Source: Pedobacter heparinus DSM 2366
GTDB lineage: Bacteria; Bacteroidota; Bacteroidia; Sphingobacteriales; Sphingobacteriaceae
Reading direction: 5' to 3'
Assembly (NCBI RefSeq): GCF_000023825.1
Contig: NC_013061.1
Location: 2,294,001-2,358,000, forward strand
DNA length: 64,000 nt
A model generated the notes under the pieces. The model was not told the origin of the DNA, searched no databases, and saw only the letters and a program-made list of their open reading frames with translations. Every line of letters begins with the position of its first letter. Within the stretch, counting starts at the first letter, position 1. The translations under genes and the position numbers were made by a program. Positions 26,172-34,701 of the stretch are shown here, piece by piece.

Positions 26172-26813
26172 ATGGGCAAGTACAAAAAGGGCATCCTCGG
26201 CCCCTTCAGAGGAAAGGTTGGCACAACCGTAGGATCTAGCTGGAACGGAATTTTTTACCTGAAAAGTTTACCAGATTTTGGGGACTATGTGCCCAGCACA
26301 GCACAGTTAAATGTGCAGGCCAAAATGGCCTTTGTAACCGGCTTTTTGAAGCCACTTAAACCACTGCTGAACATAGGTTATAAGCTGTTTAACAAGGGCA
26401 TTACGCCGATGAACGCCGCCACTTCTTATCACCTGAAGAATGCGGTTACGGGTACCAGTGCCCTGAACTATGCCATTGATTATACCAAGGTAATGATCAG
26501 TGAAGGCAATTTGCCTGTAGCCGATGATCCTGAGGTGAACGTTACAGTTGCCAACCAGCTGAACTTTAGCTGGGTTGACGATTCGGACCCGGAGAGTACC
26601 AACGATACGGATATGCTTACTGTACTGGCCATTAATCCCACAAAAGGGAATTATACCAAAAAGGTTAATGCTGTACCAAGATCGGCCCAAGCTTATGTGC
26701 TTCCGGTACCAGGTTATAGTGGTGACGAGGTGCAGGTGTATCTGTTTTTTGTGAGTGCTGATGGTAAACAGGTGAGTGATAGTGTGTATGTAGGGGAGTT
26801 TATAGTGCTTTAA
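26172..26813 (+). CDS. DUF6266 family protein, first copy
   Basis: The 213-residue protein begins with the conserved motif GKYKKGILGPFRGKVGTTVG...WNGIFYLKSLP, which marks the DUF6266 family of Bacteroidota. The middle is helical, and the C-terminal ~100 residues are predicted beta strands ending 'DSVYVGEFIVL'. There is no signal peptide. The family's function is unknown; the start resembles short phage- or element-associated structural proteins, but that is a weak impression. A second member (27522-28163) lies 0.7 kb downstream, about 40% identical by eye at the N-terminus. A strong hairpin follows this copy. Confidence 0.75.
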   Translation: MGKYKKGILGPFRGKVGTTVGSSWNGIFYLKSLPDFGDYVPSTAQLNVQAKMAFVTGFLKPLKPLLNIGYKLFNKGITPMNAATSYHLKNAVTGTSALNYAIDYTKVMISEGNLPVADDPEVNVTVANQLNFSWVDDSDPESTNDTDMLTVLAINPTKGNYTKKVNAVPRSAQAYVLPVPGYSGDEVQVYLFFVSADGKQVSDSVYVGEFIVL

Positions 26814-26820
26814 TTTAAAG

Positions 26821-26841
26821 GGGCGGTGCGCGGCACCGCCC
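26821..26841. terminator. GC-rich hairpin after the first DUF6266 gene
   Basis: A perfect 9-bp stem (GGGCGGTGC / GCACCGCCC) with a three-base loop stands 7 bases after the stop and is followed by TTGATTTACTTT. Confidence 0.75.
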
Positions 26842-26872
26842 TTGATTTACTTTAAAAAGAGAAAATTATATT

Positions 26873-27535
26873 ATGAACGAAGAAGAGATAATTAAAGGAT
26901 CAATTTTTCATTTGATGAATTTTATGATCATGGAGCTATTGCGACATGGCTTTTTACTCGCTATGCGAGATGAGTTAAAGGATTTAAAAGGGCTGGTAAG
27001 GGTAGAAGATGAATACTGGCTTGCTGAACCCAGTGAATATGTGTGTATAACAGATGAAATTGAGCTGTTAAGGCAGGTAAAAGATCCGCTGGTTAAGCTG
27101 ATCATGAGCTCTGTTGATAAAATATCCCGATATAAGGATACCTATTTAATGGTAAACAACCTTGACAGTATGGAAATAATATGTAACGATGAATTTAATG
27201 AAGCAGCTGGAAGCATTTATTACGCCAATACTTATGAAATGGATTGTGATGGCAGCTATAATAGTATTTACGTTAATGTGTTAAGTTATTACTGGTGCAT
27301 GGAGCTGATTTTGTTTTATGGGGTAACGCAATTTATGCTGAATAAGGAAGAAGTATATGAAGAGGTAGATAAAAACTATGAGCATTACCATACTACAAAA
27401 GGGTTTGAAACATTAACGGACAACAAAAATGCCTTGCTGTTGCTTGACCTGATGGCTGAATTAAACAAAGACGGGTACTACATTGGCGAATGTGATTTGA
27501 AAACAACTAAAAAAAACGAAGATGGGAAGATATAA
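26873..27535 (+). CDS. Hypothetical acidic protein, 220 residues
   Basis: I do not recognise this soluble, acidic protein, which is rich in tyrosine, asparagine and aspartate (for example 'EAAGSIYYANTYEMDCDGSYNSIYV'). The N-terminal ~60 residues are helical; no membrane segment is long enough to be convincing. It lies between the two DUF6266 genes and overlaps the second by 14 bases, so these two are translationally coupled and may function together. No catalytic motif seen. Confidence 0.6.
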   Translation: MNEEEIIKGSIFHLMNFMIMELLRHGFLLAMRDELKDLKGLVRVEDEYWLAEPSEYVCITDEIELLRQVKDPLVKLIMSSVDKISRYKDTYLMVNNLDSMEIICNDEFNEAAGSIYYANTYEMDCDGSYNSIYVNVLSYYWCMELILFYGVTQFMLNKEEVYEEVDKNYEHYHTTKGFETLTDNKNALLLLDLMAELNKDGYYIGECDLKTTKKNEDGKI

Positions 27536-28163
27536 GAATGGAATAACCGGGCCTGTTAGGGGCAAAATTGGAAACGTGGTGGGGAGCACCTGGCGGGGCA
27601 TAGCTGTGTTAAAAAGCCTGGCAGAACCCAGTACGAAAGCGCCATCAGAAAAACAGCTAAACCAGCGCTTTGTATTTGCAATGGTAAACGCCTGGTTAAA
27701 ACCCCTGAGAGACTTGATATGGATTGGTTTCCAGATTTTCACCGGCACAAAAACGCCTATGAACGGAGCTGTGTCATTATTGCTGAAAGAAGCAGTAACA
27801 GGTAACAGCAGGGAAAACTATGCCATAGATTTTGCAAAAGTAATACTGAGCAGGGGAGAGTTGCTGATATCGCTGATTAAACAGGTACTGGTATTAATAG
27901 ACAGCGTGCTGCAGATTAAGTGGGAAAACCCATCGGCCTCCGTTTTTTGCCAAGCCAATGATAAAGCGACTGTGGTGGTGTACAATAATGCAAAGCAAAA
28001 GTTTGTGATATTTAAGGATGTGGCAAAACGGGCTGATGAACAGGTAGATTTACAGTTGCCTGCTGATTTTGCCGGAGATGCTATACATGCATGGATGCAC
28101 TATGTAAGTATGGAAGGAGATGCGGTGAGTACGAGTGTTTATATCGGTGAATATGTGATATAA
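27522..28163 (+). CDS. DUF6266 family protein, second copy
   Basis: The 213-residue protein opens with GRYKNGITGPVRGKIGNVVG...WRGIAVLKSLAEP, the DUF6266 signature, and closes with 'STSVYIGEYVI', parallel to the first copy's ending. The middle differs considerably, so the duplication is not recent. Its start lies inside the end of the 220-residue gene. It converges on the aminotransferase gene with a six-base gap, marking the edge of the accessory zone. Function unknown. Confidence 0.75.
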   Translation: MGRYKNGITGPVRGKIGNVVGSTWRGIAVLKSLAEPSTKAPSEKQLNQRFVFAMVNAWLKPLRDLIWIGFQIFTGTKTPMNGAVSLLLKEAVTGNSRENYAIDFAKVILSRGELLISLIKQVLVLIDSVLQIKWENPSASVFCQANDKATVVVYNNAKQKFVIFKDVAKRADEQVDLQLPADFAGDAIHAWMHYVSMEGDAVSTSVYIGEYVI

Positions 28164-28169
28164 TATTGG

Positions 28170-29267
28170 TTATAAAATAAAATTATTTAAAGTTTCAACA
28201 ACATAATGGATATCTTCAACAGTATGGGCAAAAGAACAAGGTAAACTCAATGTAGTATTGTGAATTTCTGTAGAAACCGGATAATTTAAATGGTTCATAA
28301 ACTTTAGCGCTTTCTGTTTATGCGGAGCAATAGGATAATGAATTTCTGTTCCGATCCGATTTTCCAGCAAATAAGCCTTTAACCTGTCACGCTCGGGATG
28401 TCTGATGTTAAATATATGATAAACATTACTAAAATCATTATTTACTACTGGCTTTATGAAATTATCACTTAATTCTGAAAGATAAATGGCGGCCAGTTTC
28501 TTCTTATGAAGATTGATCTCATTTAAGTAAGGAAGTTTTATCCTTAAAAACGCGGCCTGTATTTCATCTAATCTTGAATTATAGCCAACAATTTCATTGT
28601 GGTATTTCTTTTCGGAACCGTAATTCCTCAGCTGTCTCAGTTTTTGGTAATGTTTCTCTGACTTGCAGATTAATGCTCCTGCATCGCCTAAGGCGCCTAA
28701 ATTCTTTGTAGGATAGAAGCTAAATGCACCAAAATCTCCGAAAGTTCCCGCAAGTTTTCCCTTATAAGTAGCACCATGTGCCTGGGCACAGTCTTCTATT
28801 AGCTTCAGGTTTTTGTTTTTACAGATCGAAAGTATCGGATCCATTTCACAGCACTGGCCATAGAGATGGACAACCATTATGGCTACTGTTCGTTCAGTGA
28901 CGGCATCTTCAATTTTTTGTGGATCGATGTTATAAGTGTTGATATCGGGCTCAACCAGGACCGGTACCAAACCGCAATGCACAATAGATAAGATTGTAGC
29001 AATGTAAGTATTAGAGGGAACTATAATTTCATCCCCATCTTTAAAGTCGCAGGCCTTTAAGGAAAGGATTAGTGCATCCAGTCCATTGGCTACACCAACA
29101 ACGTATTGTTCGTTATGATAGTCGCCAAATTCTTCTTCAAATTTGGTTACCTCTTTTCCTAGTATATACCAGCCGGCGTCCAGAAAATCGGTAAATTTTT
29201 GTTTAAACGCAGCTTCAAATGGTCTATTGAGCGTTTTTAAATTTTCGTATGGTATTGTAAGGCTCAT
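28170..29267 (-). CDS. DegT/DnrJ/EryC1/StrS-type PLP sugar aminotransferase
   Basis: The 365-residue protein has the typical family features. '[15 protein letters not shown]' is followed by '[14 protein letters not shown]' (cofactor phosphate loop). '[18 protein letters not shown]' and '[11 protein letters not shown]' (the Asp that holds the pyridine nitrogen) come next, then the catalytic lysine in '[18 protein letters not shown]' and '[12 protein letters not shown]'. It resembles the FdtB/QdtB group that makes 3-amino-3,6-dideoxyhexoses from dTDP-3-ketosugars. No cognate ketosugar isomerase or acetyltransferase gene is in the window, so the amino sugar pathway must be completed elsewhere. 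It is last in a minus-strand run behind a glycosyltransferase gene (33-base gap). Confidence 0.88.
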   Translation of the reverse strand: MSLTIPYENLKTLNRPFEAAFKQKFTDFLDAGWYILGKEVTKFEEEFGDYHNEQYVVGVANGLDALILSLKACDFKDGDEIIVPSNTYIATILSIVHCGLVPVLVEPDINTYNIDPQKIEDAVTERTVAIMVVHLYGQCCEMDPILSICKNKNLKLIEDCAQAHGATYKGKLAGTFGDFGAFSFYPTKNLGALGDAGALICKSEKHYQKLRQLRNYGSEKKYHNEIVGYNSRLDEIQAAFLRIKLPYLNEINLHKKKLAAIYLSELSDNFIKPVVNNDFSNVYHIFNIRHPERDRLKAYLLENRIGTEIHYPIAPHKQKALKFMNHLNYPVSTEIHNTTLSLPCSFAHTVEDIHYVVETLNNFIL

Positions 29268-29300
29268 AGATATAAGGATAAGACATTTTTTGGAGAGCTT

Positions 29301-30275
29301 TTACGTCAACAACTTTTTTAGTTTTTTATTTTTGTTTTGTAGGCCCGCGATAAAAACCTTAGGAATTTCTTTTAGGGTGAAGGGGATGTTCACAGCAAAT
29401 GACCTGATCAGCAAAATGAACGAATATTTGAGGTTAAGTTCACGGATTAAATTGTGTTTGGCAAACTCAACCAACCCTATCATATACCTTTGTTCCAGGG
29501 TTTTTCTTTCTTTCGGGCTGAGCAGCTTATCAAATTTAATAAGCTTTGCCTTTGCATCAGCAATGTATAAGAATTCAACCACCTCACTCCATTTTCTGCC
29601 ATCATAAACATTGATCTCGTCGATCCTTTTATGCCATAATTTAGTTAACGTAAAAGCGGCCCGGCATTCTTTGGTCAATATCATTTCAAGATACAAACAC
29701 CAGTCGTCCCCGATGTTCATTTCCTCATCCCATCCGGATACAATGGAAGATTTTCTCATCACTAATGAAGATGAAGGGGAAGGGCAGGACTTAATATACA
29801 GCTCCCTTACTTCGTCATAGTTCAAATCGATCCATTCGTCTTTTTCTTTATATAAATATGGAGTTAAGAATGGATCCTTATTCAGGAAATCCCAGCTGTC
29901 GCCAGCTTTTGTATCCTGATCCCAGTTGGCAAAAACAAAGTCAAGTTTATCTGTTTCCAGTTTTTCAACACAATTTTTAAGGAAATCCGTATACCAGATG
30001 TCATCAGAGTCTAGAGATGCGATAATATCTCCTTTAGCATGTTTTAATCCCAGGTTTCTTGCTGAAGCCTGACCGCCATTTTCTTTATAATAGTATTCTA
30101 CCCCAGGATATTCTTCTTTAACAAGTTTTCCTGTTTGATCAATTGAGCCGTCATCTACTACTATTATTTGGATATTTTGATAGGACTGATTTAATGCACT
30201 TTCAATAGCCTCAGGAAGTTTTTTTTCTCTGTTATAAGTAGGGATAATTACTGTAACCAGTTTTTGAAGATTCAT
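29301..30275 (-). CDS. Family 2 glycosyltransferase
   Basis: The 324-residue enzyme has a GT-A fold start 'LVTVIIPTYNREKKLPEAIESAL', the nucleotide-binding 'VVDDGSIDQTG', the metal site 'ASLDSDD' and the downstream 'GDDWCLYLEMIL' acceptor-side motif. There are no membrane helices. It probably transfers a sugar in glycan or glycoconjugate assembly and may use the amino sugar made by the adjacent aminotransferase. The C-terminal ~80 residues are helical and basic (NKNKKLKKLL). Confidence 0.88.
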   Translation of the reverse strand: MNLQKLVTVIIPTYNREKKLPEAIESALNQSYQNIQIIVVDDGSIDQTGKLVKEEYPGVEYYYKENGGQASARNLGLKHAKGDIIASLDSDDIWYTDFLKNCVEKLETDKLDFVFANWDQDTKAGDSWDFLNKDPFLTPYLYKEKDEWIDLNYDEVRELYIKSCPSPSSSLVMRKSSIVSGWDEEMNIGDDWCLYLEMILTKECRAAFTLTKLWHKRIDEINVYDGRKWSEVVEFLYIADAKAKLIKFDKLLSPKERKTLEQRYMIGLVEFAKHNLIRELNLKYSFILLIRSFAVNIPFTLKEIPKVFIAGLQNKNKKLKKLLT

Positions 30276-30416
30276 TAATTTTTTCTTAGGGAAAAAGGTA
30301 TATAAGCGCTTTTACTATTACTGGATATAAATATAGGTGGTAGACGGAAATAAAACCAAAATAAACAATAAAAATGTGAATTAATATTTACACAGATTTT
30401 CGTCTTTGAAAAGACA

Positions 30417-32633
30417 CTAAGATTTTTTAGATAGTTTTAACGAAGACATGATCACCAGATCAGAGCCTTTATTGTATTCTGGTTTTGTATAAATGTATTT
30501 TTTAAGGTCCGGTAGCCTTGTAAGCAAGGTTTGTATTGCACCCCGGGCTTCTGCACGGGCCATACCCATTCCTATACATTGATGGATACCTGCACCAAAG
30601 GCAAGGTGTCTTTTTGCTGGTCGAGTTAGGGAAAATCTTTCCGGTTCAGTGTAGTGATCAGGATCTGTCATAGCAGATCTTAAATTAAGCATCAACGTAC
30701 TTCCTGCAGGAATTGTTTGTTCTTGTAAAATCACTTCTTGAGTAGCGATTCTGTGAACAGCTGTTATTGGTGTTTGCAGCCTGAGACATTCTTCAATAAA
30801 TCTGCCGATCTGCTTTTCATCATCCATTAACTGATCAGCTAGAGCTGGCTCGGTTAAGGTTATATATATAGCGCTACTGATTAGAGCGCTGGTTGTTGCC
30901 ATTCCGGCTGTCCAAATGATTCTCAACAGACTTGTTGCATCTGACAGGATAAATTCATTATTGATAACCAATTGACGTAATTTTCCCCATAAACAGTCTT
31001 GTTTATGGAGTTCACAGATCAAAAATTCAGTTTCGAAAAATTCCTGCAAACGCTGCCAGTAAAGCATGTTTTGGTAATCTTTTCCGGTAAAATTTAGCAT
31101 TCTCTCAGCATTTTCAGAGGACAGTCCAAAAAAGTTGCACAACACCAAAAGTGACAAAGGGTCTGAATAATCTTTAACCATATCAAAATTGTCCTGCTGA
31201 AAGATCAAATCCAGTAATTGCTGGGCGGTAACGGCTGTAAATTGAGCCAGTTCTGAGATTACTTCCGGCGAAAATAATGGTTGCAGCAAATTTCGGATGA
31301 TTTTATGAGTTTCAGGATCTGCACCCAGAAGAATAGGATCGTAATCTTTTAATATTGAACTGGAAAATATTTGTGGCTGTTTTAAAATATACTCAACCTC
31401 ATTGTAACCCAGAACCAGCCAGGCAGTGTGGGCTGGTAGGAAGTGGACAGCACCATACTTTCTTAAATATTCAAATGAAAGTGGTGATGGATCATTATAT
31501 ATATTAAAGGTTTGTTTAAAGTTTGTAAGTGTAATTATTTCATCGTCAATTAAATAAGATCTTTCAAATTTTATCTTGGTCAGTTGTTTTTGTAAAAGAT
31601 TGTGGTTTGCTATTTCAACTGATTCGGATTGCATGGAGTTGAATACTTTAATTTCAACAGGTTTGCATACTGCATTAAACTGTCTTTCTGAGATCGCTGG
31701 TGGACCAATTTGTAAGAAAGTTTTATAACCATCATTTAAAACTGCTTGTAATGTTTTCGCAAATAGTACAGGCAAACAGACAAGGTTATACCAGTACTCG
31801 CGATCAAGAACAATATTTCCTGGAATCATTTTGCCCAGGGTTGGTGAATAATAGTCGCATTTTAAAGGTTTTGGCTCTATATCTTCATAGTACTTATACA
31901 ATAATTTATGCTGCAACCTGATTCGGGAAGTATGATAAGGAATAAATGTTTTTTCAGCAGCAAAATTAAAGGCCATTCCCTCAACCAAAAAAAATTGTTT
32001 TAATTGGTCAATGTCATCTTTATCACAAGCAATCAGCTGAGCTTGTGGGCTATCTTCATAAATTATTTCTGCCCATACTGGTGATCTTTTGCAAAAATCT
32101 AAAGCTTCATTAAAATTGAGGTTCAGAAATACAAAGGCGTATTGCATCCGCTCAACTTTATAAAGTGTCATGTAGCTTAAGGAGATTTTTAAAGCTTCTT
32201 TAAGTGTAAGCGCCCCTGCTGCATAAGCGGCTGCAGGTTCTCCCATGCTAACCCCCATAACTGCATTTGGATAAATACCATTGCTGTTGTATAAATCCAC
32301 AGTAGCCAATTGTATGGCTGTGATACAAGTAAATTTAGATTCGTCTTCAAAAATATGTGGATTTACCTCACCTTCAAAATAGGATCGTATCTCAGTTCCC
32401 CCATGTTCAGTTAAAATATCATCGCAATTCTGGATTACTCTTCTAAAGATCTTATGCTCTTTATAAAGACTACGGCCAACTGTAGGCCAATTGTCATTAC
32501 GCCCCCCAAAAGTAAACACCAAACGATCTATTTCTTTTTTTTTTATCAGAAAGCTTTTAACTGTATGTGCCCTCCACCAGAAAGCAAAATAAACGCGTTT
32601 TGCAAAATTTATCATTGTATGTTTATTCATCAT
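30417..32633 (-). CDS. Acyltransferase-cytochrome P450 fusion protein
   Basis: This 738-residue protein joins two domains. Residues about 35-330 resemble a PKS/FabD-type acyltransferase: 'VFTFGGRNDNWPTVGRSLY' stands for the usual FPGQG start, GVSMG at 127-131 gives nucleophile Ser129, and IPYHTS gives His234. Residues about 370-738 are a cytochrome P450: I-helix 'IWTAGMATTSALIS', ExxR in 'FIEECLRLQ', and heme loop FGAGIHQC with Cys686, then IGMGMARAEA. The UbiA-like gene ends 16 bases before it. I infer that the acyltransferase domain loads or docks a carrier-bound substrate for oxidation. It lies with prenyltransferase and terpene-cyclase-like genes. No ferredoxin partner is visible nearby. 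Confidence 0.88.
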   Translation of the reverse strand: MMNKHTMINFAKRVYFAFWWRAHTVKSFLIKKKEIDRLVFTFGGRNDNWPTVGRSLYKEHKIFRRVIQNCDDILTEHGGTEIRSYFEGEVNPHIFEDESKFTCITAIQLATVDLYNSNGIYPNAVMGVSMGEPAAAYAAGALTLKEALKISLSYMTLYKVERMQYAFVFLNLNFNEALDFCKRSPVWAEIIYEDSPQAQLIACDKDDIDQLKQFFLVEGMAFNFAAEKTFIPYHTSRIRLQHKLLYKYYEDIEPKPLKCDYYSPTLGKMIPGNIVLDREYWYNLVCLPVLFAKTLQAVLNDGYKTFLQIGPPAISERQFNAVCKPVEIKVFNSMQSESVEIANHNLLQKQLTKIKFERSYLIDDEIITLTNFKQTFNIYNDPSPLSFEYLRKYGAVHFLPAHTAWLVLGYNEVEYILKQPQIFSSSILKDYDPILLGADPETHKIIRNLLQPLFSPEVISELAQFTAVTAQQLLDLIFQQDNFDMVKDYSDPLSLLVLCNFFGLSSENAERMLNFTGKDYQNMLYWQRLQEFFETEFLICELHKQDCLWGKLRQLVINNEFILSDATSLLRIIWTAGMATTSALISSAIYITLTEPALADQLMDDEKQIGRFIEECLRLQTPITAVHRIATQEVILQEQTIPAGSTLMLNLRSAMTDPDHYTEPERFSLTRPAKRHLAFGAGIHQCIGMGMARAEARGAIQTLLTRLPDLKKYIYTKPEYNKGSDLVIMSSLKLSKKS

Positions 32634-32648
32634 GCGAAATGCTCATTG

Positions 32649-33683
32649 TTATTTGCGGGTCAGTTGAAGTATTTTAATACCTATTATGCGTGCATAATCA
32701 TAAATGGCAAGCCATATCAAATAGGGAAATAACAGCATATGTACGATCAATGCAATGAAGTTGAGGTTATCCGTAATGGATGCAAATACCAAAAGAGATA
32801 TGGGAAAAAACATTTGGTAATAATCAGCCATCAGTATCTGGAAAGGACCACTGTTGGGTTTAATTATTAACACTATCTGATTCTTATACGCTGTATACCG
32901 TAAATATAGAAGTACGAGGTATAGCAATAAAGCTATATATGGGGCTAAAAGTGCCAGTTGAGTTAATAATATACTTAAAGCGATCAATTCTAAAGTGATG
33001 AGTAACATGGATTGCTTTTTGAAATCCTGGGGTTCAATTTTGCTCGCATAAGTATTCAGATTTACCTTAATGTCGTTCACTCTGTCTGCGAACTGATGCC
33101 AGAGAATTCCTCTAAGGCCGTAACAGAATGCCCAGACGCCAACACTTGCAAACCAGACCCAGTTCATTTCCTGATGTGTAATATAACTCACACTGGATAC
33201 CATTAATAAACTGGGGAATAAGTGAGATCCGCATCCGTCTGCAAAAACGCCCAATATGCCCCTATTCTTTAGTCTGACGGGTCTGATAGAGTAGAGGCTA
33301 AATACGATCCAGGATAGGAGGTAGAGCAGGCAGGATAAAAGATCAGGATAAAGAAAATAACCGAATATAGTTCCAAAGAATATGCAGGCTACTGGAATTG
33401 TCCATCTCAATTTTTCAGGAATTTGCTGGATCCTGTTGGGTTTTCCACTGGCCAGATCTTCTTCAAGATCTGTAATGTCATTGATAACGCTGACATAGAT
33501 GGCGCCTACTACCAGGGAGGCTAACAAAAAAACCAGCCATAATGATACGCGGTATAGGGGGACAGCTGACATCAATACTGTGGCATAGCCAATTGCCAGG
33601 AGTGGTGGGAGTTTATGAGCCCACCATTCCGCAGATCTTATAACTTTAAATATTTTCATTGGATAATAAGGCGTATGAGGCAA
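32649..33683 (-). CDS. UbiA-family membrane prenyltransferase
   Basis: The 344-residue integral membrane protein has about eight or nine helices and both aspartate-rich sites of the UbiA family: NDITDLEED at 68-76 and DRVND at 200-204, which bind the prenyl diphosphate through magnesium. Such enzymes prenylate aromatic or other acceptors, and some cyclise terpenes. ATG at 33659 (MKIFKVIRSAEWW) is a likelier start than 33683 because it aligns with usual N-termini; either way the start overlaps the end of the preceding gene, implying translational coupling with the toroid protein. Acceptor unknown. Confidence 0.85.
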   Translation of the reverse strand: MPHTPYYPMKIFKVIRSAEWWAHKLPPLLAIGYATVLMSAVPLYRVSLWLVFLLASLVVGAIYVSVINDITDLEEDLASGKPNRIQQIPEKLRWTIPVACIFFGTIFGYFLYPDLLSCLLYLLSWIVFSLYSIRPVRLKNRGILGVFADGCGSHLFPSLLMVSSVSYITHQEMNWVWFASVGVWAFCYGLRGILWHQFADRVNDIKVNLNTYASKIEPQDFKKQSMLLITLELIALSILLTQLALLAPYIALLLYLVLLYLRYTAYKNQIVLIIKPNSGPFQILMADYYQMFFPISLLVFASITDNLNFIALIVHMLLFPYLIWLAIYDYARIIGIKILQLTRK

Positions 33684-34695
33684 GTGCCTCCAGACAAAAA
33701 CCTGTAGTCAGTTCTTCTGAACCAAAACAACTTAGCTTTTTTGGTCCGCCATAATAAACAGCCCAACGTGCCCAACTGCCATAAGATTGCTGGTTATCCA
33801 GCAGGTAATTTACTGCTTTCTTTAAAACGTTAGCACTGTAATTTAAATTGATCAGTGTAATAATGCCCAATGCCGTATTAAGGACATTATTTCCCATAGA
33901 GCCGTTTTCCTGCACGGTTGCTAAAATCCGATCGATCATTGGTTGTTTGGCTGGTTCCAATGCTGATATTCCATTTTTGTAATTTCTGGAAAAAAAGTAG
34001 TAAATGGTAAACGGGTTACGGTACCAAAGATCGCAGTTTGCTTCTTTATTTTGTTCGATTATATCCAACATATAATTAATTACGGGTTGTGTACTTTCAT
34101 TTAAACCGAGATAAAAAAGCACATTTGCATTCACCGCAGCATCTATATCGTTACGGTTACACTCAAATTTACTCCAAAAAAAGAAGGACTGTATCGGATT
34201 TTTAAATTCTCTTAAAATCAGCAGCCAATAATCTTTGTTCCAGATGGTATTTGGCCGCAGGGTATACCAGGTATAAAAAAGGCCAGATTTATTACGGTTG
34301 CAGCGCAGAATTTCTTTATTATGTGGATAATCTCTCTTTAAAGCCTGCAAAACTTTTGAAGCACATGCGGTATTGTCCACATCAGCCGGACAGACTTTGA
34401 ACAATGGTGCCCAGGTAGTGAAATTATTCCAGGTGCCTGCTCTCATGGACTGGAATTGCAGAAAGGTTGCAGAAAGCTCCAGAATATCCTTTACTTTTGG
34501 TAAATGCGATAAATTTAATAAAGAAAAACAAATGAGAGAGGTAGAAAACACATTGCTATAAGGTATTGTATCCTTTAAATGATCCTCATGACCAAGATAA
34601 AGGCAGAACTCGCCATTAGGGAATTGATGCTGATGAAGATAATCAACACCGTTGAGTATTGCCTGTGTTATAGTTTCTGGCTGAAGCGTGTCCAT
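33646..34695 (-). CDS. Terpene cyclase-like/squalene-cyclase-repeat (alpha-alpha toroid) protein
   Basis: The 349-residue protein has prenyltransferase/squalene oxidase-type repeats: 'GVDYLHQHQFPNGEFCLY', 'ATFLQFQSMRAGTWNNFT', 'AVNYLLDNQQSYGSWARWAVYYG'. At 105-109 it carries DVDNT in the position where class II terpene cyclases have DxDDT, the general acid; the third aspartate is replaced by asparagine. Full squalene-hopene cyclases are ~630 residues with two barrels, so this looks like a single-barrel form. It is coupled to the UbiA-like gene. It may cyclise a prenyl chain or be a non-catalytic relative; the Asp-to-Asn change leaves this open. Confidence 0.75.
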   Translation of the reverse strand: MDTLQPETITQAILNGVDYLHQHQFPNGEFCLYLGHEDHLKDTIPYSNVFSTSLICFSLLNLSHLPKVKDILELSATFLQFQSMRAGTWNNFTTWAPLFKVCPADVDNTACASKVLQALKRDYPHNKEILRCNRNKSGLFYTWYTLRPNTIWNKDYWLLILREFKNPIQSFFFWSKFECNRNDIDAAVNANVLFYLGLNESTQPVINYMLDIIEQNKEANCDLWYRNPFTIYYFFSRNYKNGISALEPAKQPMIDRILATVQENGSMGNNVLNTALGIITLINLNYSANVLKKAVNYLLDNQQSYGSWARWAVYYGGPKKLSCFGSEELTTGFCLEALASYALLSNENI

Positions 34696-34701
34696 TTGAT
34701 T

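Noticed and set aside
30401-30414. Small inverted repeat GTCTTT/AAAGAC below the AT-P450 gene
   Set aside because: Only six pairs with a two-base loop and no T run in the needed direction; too weak to call a terminator.
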